DNA from: Chloroflexota bacterium
GTDB lineage: Bacteria > Chloroflexota > Chloroflexia > Thermomicrobiales > UBA6265
NCBI GenBank assembly: GCA_023423795.1
Contig: JAFAEX010000309.1
Coordinates: 1-64,000 of the forward strand
Direction: 5' to 3'
DNA: 64,000 nucleotides
Part shown: positions 61,218-64,000 of the stretch, one piece after another
Layout: the number at the start of each line of letters is the position of its first letter
Numbering within the stretch: position 1 is the stretch's first letter
Program-made: the position numbers and the translations under genes
Notes under the pieces: model-generated
Databases searched by the model: none
What the model was told of the DNA's origin: nothing
Seen by the model: the letters and a program-made list of their open reading frames with translations, nothing else

Positions 61218-62084
61218 TCAAGGCAATTGCGCCCGCCCGTTCGGCGGGGTTGACCGGCTGCGCGCCAGCATCCGGCCCGGCCGTTCGGCGCCGCGACCGT
61301 CGTCCTCGCCAATGATCTCCAGCCGACGCATGGCGCCCGCGACGGTTCGAACGTCGGGCGTGTCCCGGCCGGAGCCCCACCCCGCGCGACGTGCCCGGCG
61401 TAATCCCGATTCGATTTCCCCGAGACCGGCATCTCCGGTGCATACGGGAACGGCGCGGAGCCCGTCGGTTCCAGTGGGCGAAAGCGCCCAAATCCCGCTC
61501 ACGCGGCGCTCTCCGCCTGACGTGTCGATACCGGCCACGAGGTGAAACGCCGTCGCCGCGTCGGCCGGAAGCAGCGGTGCGGATTCCGCGAGCATCCGGC
61601 AGAACCCGTCCCCGTCGCTCGCGTGGGCGGTCGCGTAGGCGGCAAATCCGCGCCGGGCCGCGTCCAGCAGCCGGCCCACGCCCGCTCCCCAAAGGTACCC
61701 CGGCAAGTGCGGACTGATCTCGTTGACCAGCACGGCGTCCCGCGCCGGGTTCACGCCGGGATCGTTGAGGAACGCGAACGATTCCCACTGCCCGCGCGGG
61801 TAGATTCGGTGGGCATCCGCCGGTAGGTGGGCCAGCACCGCCGTCAGCAACGTCGTCTTGCCGGCCCCGCTCGGCCCCGCCACGACCGCCAGCGAAAGCC
61901 GCCGCGCCACCGCAGCCGCGAGCAACCCGGCGACCGGCGCAGAGAGCATCCCCCGCTCCACCAGCCACGAGAGGCTCCGCCGCGGCCCGGTCGCGCCCGA
62001 CGGACCCCACCACAAAAACGGCGATTCGGGCACGACCGTCGGGATCATCCTCGGTTTCGACCTCCGCCTACCGAACGTTGGCAC
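61218..62084 (-). CDS. Secretion-ATPase-like P-loop protein, orphan
   Basis: A 288-aa protein with Walker A AGPSGAGKTT (about residue 77) and a PilT/VirB11-like stretch: VLVNEISPHLPGYLWGAG and AARRGFAAYATAHA, the latter resembling the His box. It lacks the N-terminal domain of GspE/PilT and much of the C-terminal half. No pilus or secretion genes surround it. Start GTG 62084; ATG 62048 is the alternative. Likely an ATPase, role unclear. Confidence 0.65.
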   Translation of the reverse strand: MPTFGRRRSKPRMIPTVVPESPFLWWGPSGATGPRRSLSWLVERGMLSAPVAGLLAAAVARRLSLAVVAGPSGAGKTTLLTAVLAHLPADAHRIYPRGQWESFAFLNDPGVNPARDAVLVNEISPHLPGYLWGAGVGRLLDAARRGFAAYATAHASDGDGFCRMLAESAPLLPADAATAFHLVAGIDTSGGERRVSGIWALSPTGTDGLRAVPVCTGDAGLGEIESGLRRARRAGWGSGRDTPDVRTVAGAMRRLEIIGEDDGRGAERPGRMLARSRSTPPNGRAQLP

Positions 62085-62351
62085 GGATATTGCGTTGTCC
62101 AGACAGTCTCACAATCCGTGCAGCGAGCCGGTAGGGACCTGCTGGCACGCATCATGCATAGGCTTGGGGCACGAGGGAAGGGCTCGTGATGGCCCCCTCA
62201 AGACACCTTGACAACTGCTCGGGTCTGTCCCCTTCGTGCGTTTCACGGCGCACGCACGCCACGCGACCGCCGAGGCTCCGTTCGGCGCATGGCTACCCTC
62301 AGGAGCCGCTGACTTCCCCTTTCTTCCCCTTCCAGACCCTGAGCAGGACGA
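62085..62351. other. Intergenic region without a gene
   Basis: Between the orphan ATPase and the PRTase-fusion gene. It includes a CACGAG/CTCGTG hairpin around GGAAGGG near 62171-62189, and nothing else recognised. Confidence 0.4.
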
Positions 62352-62382
62352 CGGAGCGGGCGGCCAACGGCCGCCCGCTCCG
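62352..62382 (-). terminator. Terminator of the PRTase-fusion gene
   Basis: A 14-bp perfect stem (CGGAGCGGGCGGCC/GGCCGCCCGCTCCG) with an AAC loop lies 30 bp beyond the stop of the minus-strand gene. Confidence 0.75.
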
Positions 62383-62411
62383 CGCGTCACCCGGGTCTTT
62401 CGATCCGTTCC

Positions 62412-63428
62412 CTACCCCACCGGCTCGACCGTCCCGATCGCCGGCAACCGGCGCAGCGGCCGGTGCAGCGACAGCCCGCACCCGGCCAGCGGCACATCCG
62501 GCGCCTCGAACCCGACCCAGGCCAGCCCCGGATCAAGCAGCCGCGCCGCCTGCCGGTCGAGGAACGCACAGGACCGCACCTCGGCGGCGTGCTTGCGCGC
62601 CACCCGTTCGGCGGCCCAGGTCAGGCTGAGCCCCGTGCTCACCACGTCGCCCACCAGCAGCACCCGCCGTCCGTCCATCGAAACCTCCGGGCGCCGCACC
62701 GCGCGCACCGCCTGCTGCGCGCTGTCCCGCCGGAACCGCGAGGGGTCCAGCCGGTCGGTGTCGCAGGGCACGCCCGCGGCGGCGAGCGCGGCGGCCAACC
62801 GCTGCTGGAACCGGGCGGCTCCGGAGCCGACGGCAAGCAGCACCGGCGGCTGGCCGCCGGTCGCCCGCCCGAGCCACTCGTCGGCCACCTGCTGCGCCAG
62901 GTCGCGAATCCGCGCCTCGATCTCGGCCTCGCCCCAGAGCACGTCGCGCAGCCGCTGGGCGGCGACCGGGGGACCGTAGGCGTCTTCCAGCCGCAGGATG
63001 TCGCGCCGGTACAGCAGGCGGATACGGGTGCCGGGGTACAACTCCCGCAGGTGGCGCAACTTGCGGTTCTTCCGCGTGACGAGCGATTGCCGCATCGTCG
63101 TCAGCTCGAAATAGAGCCGATGGTCGGGCAGGAAGAAATCCGGCGTGAAGCACTCGGTGGCGCGGCCATCTTCGCCCCAGCGCAGGGCGAAAGTGGTCGG
63201 TTCGTACACCCACTTGATGCGGTAGTACGCGAGCAGCCGGGCGAATTCGCGCTCGGCAGGGTGGGCGAACTGGACCCCGTCGGGGTGCAGCACGCGGCGA
63301 AGGTAGGGCAGCGGCGGCTGCGTGGCCGGGTCAGGATGGGAGCGGCATGGACACGCGACAGCAGCGGCCGAGCCCCGGTGGCGCATCCCGTGTTCATCGC
63401 CGGGAAGCAGCAGGGTCGAGCCGGGCAT
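62412..63428 (-). CDS. Nuclease-fold-like N-terminus fused to a phosphoribosyltransferase
   Basis: A 338-aa protein. Residues about 45-150 look like a PD-(D/E)XK-type fold: HPAEREFARLLAYYRI, ECFTPDFFLPDHRLYFEL ending in ELTT rather than ExK, then a basic KNRKLRHLRELYPG. Residues about 175-338 are a purine-type phosphoribosyltransferase domain with the PRPP loop VLLVGDVVSTGLSL and upstream VLLAVGSGAARFQQRL. The start at 63428 is tentative; it has an AGGGTG site. It may be a PRTase with a divergent nuclease-derived extension, or the reverse. Substrate unknown. Confidence 0.7.
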   Translation of the reverse strand: MPGSTLLLPGDEHGMRHRGSAAAVACPCRSHPDPATQPPLPYLRRVLHPDGVQFAHPAEREFARLLAYYRIKWVYEPTTFALRWGEDGRATECFTPDFFLPDHRLYFELTTMRQSLVTRKNRKLRHLRELYPGTRIRLLYRRDILRLEDAYGPPVAAQRLRDVLWGEAEIEARIRDLAQQVADEWLGRATGGQPPVLLAVGSGAARFQQRLAAALAAAGVPCDTDRLDPSRFRRDSAQQAVRAVRRPEVSMDGRRVLLVGDVVSTGLSLTWAAERVARKHAAEVRSCAFLDRQAARLLDPGLAWVGFEAPDVPLAGCGLSLHRPLRRLPAIGTVEPVG

Positions 63429-63560
63429 GCGTTCACCCTGCCCACGGCCACGGCCGGCGTCGGTGCGCCGTTCATGCCGCGTGGGCCTGCGAAAATCGTG
63501 TTCGCGGGGGTGTTCGCAGTGTGCGCGCCGGGCGGCGGCGGGACAACCGGAACCGGTGCA

Positions 63561-63607
63561 CCATCGGTCATGACCACCCCGGCGGCGCGGCGGGTCATGA
63601 CCGATGG
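63561..63607. promoter_or_regulatory. Inverted repeat of two GGTCATGACC palindromes
   Basis: CCATCGGTCATGACC (63561-63575) and GGTCATGACCGATGG (63593-63607) form a perfect 15-bp inverted repeat over a 17-nt gap. Each arm itself contains the palindrome GGTCATGACC. It lies between the cupin gene's end and the start of the PRTase-fusion gene: terminator or two-site operator. Confidence 0.6.
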
Positions 63608-63614
63608 CGGGGAA

Positions 63615-64000
63615 TCAGCGGCCGAAGGGCGAAACGAATCCCGCCGCCGTCGCCGCGACGAGGTCGTCCTTCAGTTCCATCTCGCCCGGGGTGAGGATCG
63701 AGAGGTGGGTGAAATCCTCGCCGGGTTCAGCGCCGTGCCAGTGGCGCTTGCCCGCCGGGATGAACACCAGGTCGCCGACGCCGACCCGCACTTCGTCCTC
63801 GTCGGTGGAGACGATGCCGCGCCCGGCGGTGACCACCAGCACCTGGTCGGTCGTGTGGCTGTGCCAGCAGTTGCGGGCGCCGTCCTCGAACGTGACGGCG
63901 GTGACGCGCAGGTGGTCCGATTCATCTTCCGCGACCAGGTTCTGGGTCGCGACGTCGCCGAGAAAAATGGGTGACAGGCTGAGGTCGGCGGCGGCGCGGT
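63615..64000 (-). CDS. Cupin-domain protein (5' end beyond the window)
   Basis: The frame stays open to the window edge, so the N-terminus is missing. It has the two cupin motifs: GARNCWHSHTTDQVLVVTAG (HxH) and GDLVFIPAGKRHWHGAEPG, and ends 15 residues after a GEMELKDDL segment. Such small cupins are metal-binding oxygenases, isomerases or regulators; more cannot be said without the start and neighbours. Confidence 0.85.
   Translation of the reverse strand, partial: RAAADLSLSPIFLGDVATQNLVAEDESDHLRVTAVTFEDGARNCWHSHTTDQVLVVTAGRGIVSTDEDEVRVGVGDLVFIPAGKRHWHGAEPGEDFTHLSILTPGEMELKDDLVAATAAGFVSPFGR

Noticed and set aside
1..64000. CRISPR arrays and complete insertion sequences
   Set aside because: I saw no regularly spaced repeats with unique spacers and no intact transposase; the repeats present are short, dispersed or palindromic.

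Overview
The window is a GC-rich bacterial chromosome segment, densely coding on both strands, with frequent GTG/TTG starts and start/stop overlaps. Several traits suggest Chloroflexota, probably near the Thermomicrobia. These are a cysteine-rich secreted protein with an RFDALAR..RR leader of a type I associate with that group, a SAM-I/IV-like riboswitch, a Tad pilus locus and a menaquinone operon. This assignment is an inference from gene style, not from a marker gene.

Layout. 0-3 kb: clpP-clpX protease genes and an SGNH hydrolase. 3-9.4 kb: a molybdenum-hydroxylase (CO dehydrogenase type) maturation set, namely a molybdopterin-binding protein on + facing a minus-strand operon of coxD-like AAA ATPase, coxE-like VWA protein, two XdhC pieces and a MocA-like cytidylyltransferase. 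No structural hydroxylase genes are present. 9.6-11 kb: a promoter and a SAM-I/IV-class riboswitch precede a small protein with four CxxCxGxG zinc motifs and a pentapeptide-repeat protein. 11-16.6 kb: an aldehyde dehydrogenase, tRNA-Leu(CAA) with a decayed tyrosine-recombinase tail beside it, a hydroxypyruvate-isomerase-like protein, DUF192 and PRC-barrel proteins, and a DUF1002-like membrane-anchored protein.

17.1-29.7 kb: a Tad/Flp pilus cluster (pilin, two prepilin peptidases, TadE-like proteins, TadG-like, CpaB with extra C-terminal domains, CpaE/TadZ, TadA, TadB, TadC), then a large ATPase/TPR/LuxR regulator. 29.9-33 kb: a small membrane protein and a B12-binding radical SAM enzyme, a cluster of dispersed repeats, and an alpha/beta hydrolase divergent from a TetR gene across a near-perfect operator palindrome. 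33-40 kb: tetR-menF-menD-menH-menB-menE, tightly coupled; menC and menA are absent here. 40.8-42.6 kb: a lone receiver protein and a FabF-type ketosynthase.

42.7-50.8 kb: an eight-gene minus-strand sugar/polyol operon: Tat-exported binding protein, two permeases, a small membrane protein, two ABC ATPases with complementary degenerate sites, a triosephosphate-isomerase paralogue and a PfkB kinase. 51-54.3 kb: YggS, PgeF/YfiH and a membrane-fused spermidine-synthase-like protein. 54.5-57.3 kb: a small secreted Gly/Ala/Ser-rich protein behind a strong promoter and structured leader, about 1 kb with no convincing gene, and a Stig1-like cysteine-rich secreted protein. 57.4-64 kb: a second AAA/VWA pair, an orphan secretion-ATPase-like protein, a protein joining a nuclease-fold-like N-terminus to a phosphoribosyltransferase, and a cupin running off the end.

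The points most worth following up are the SAM riboswitch before the J-domain-less zinc-finger protein, the asymmetric ABC ATPase pair, the nuclease-like/PRTase fusion, the long inverted repeat after the molybdopterin-binding gene, and the integrase relic at tRNA-Leu.
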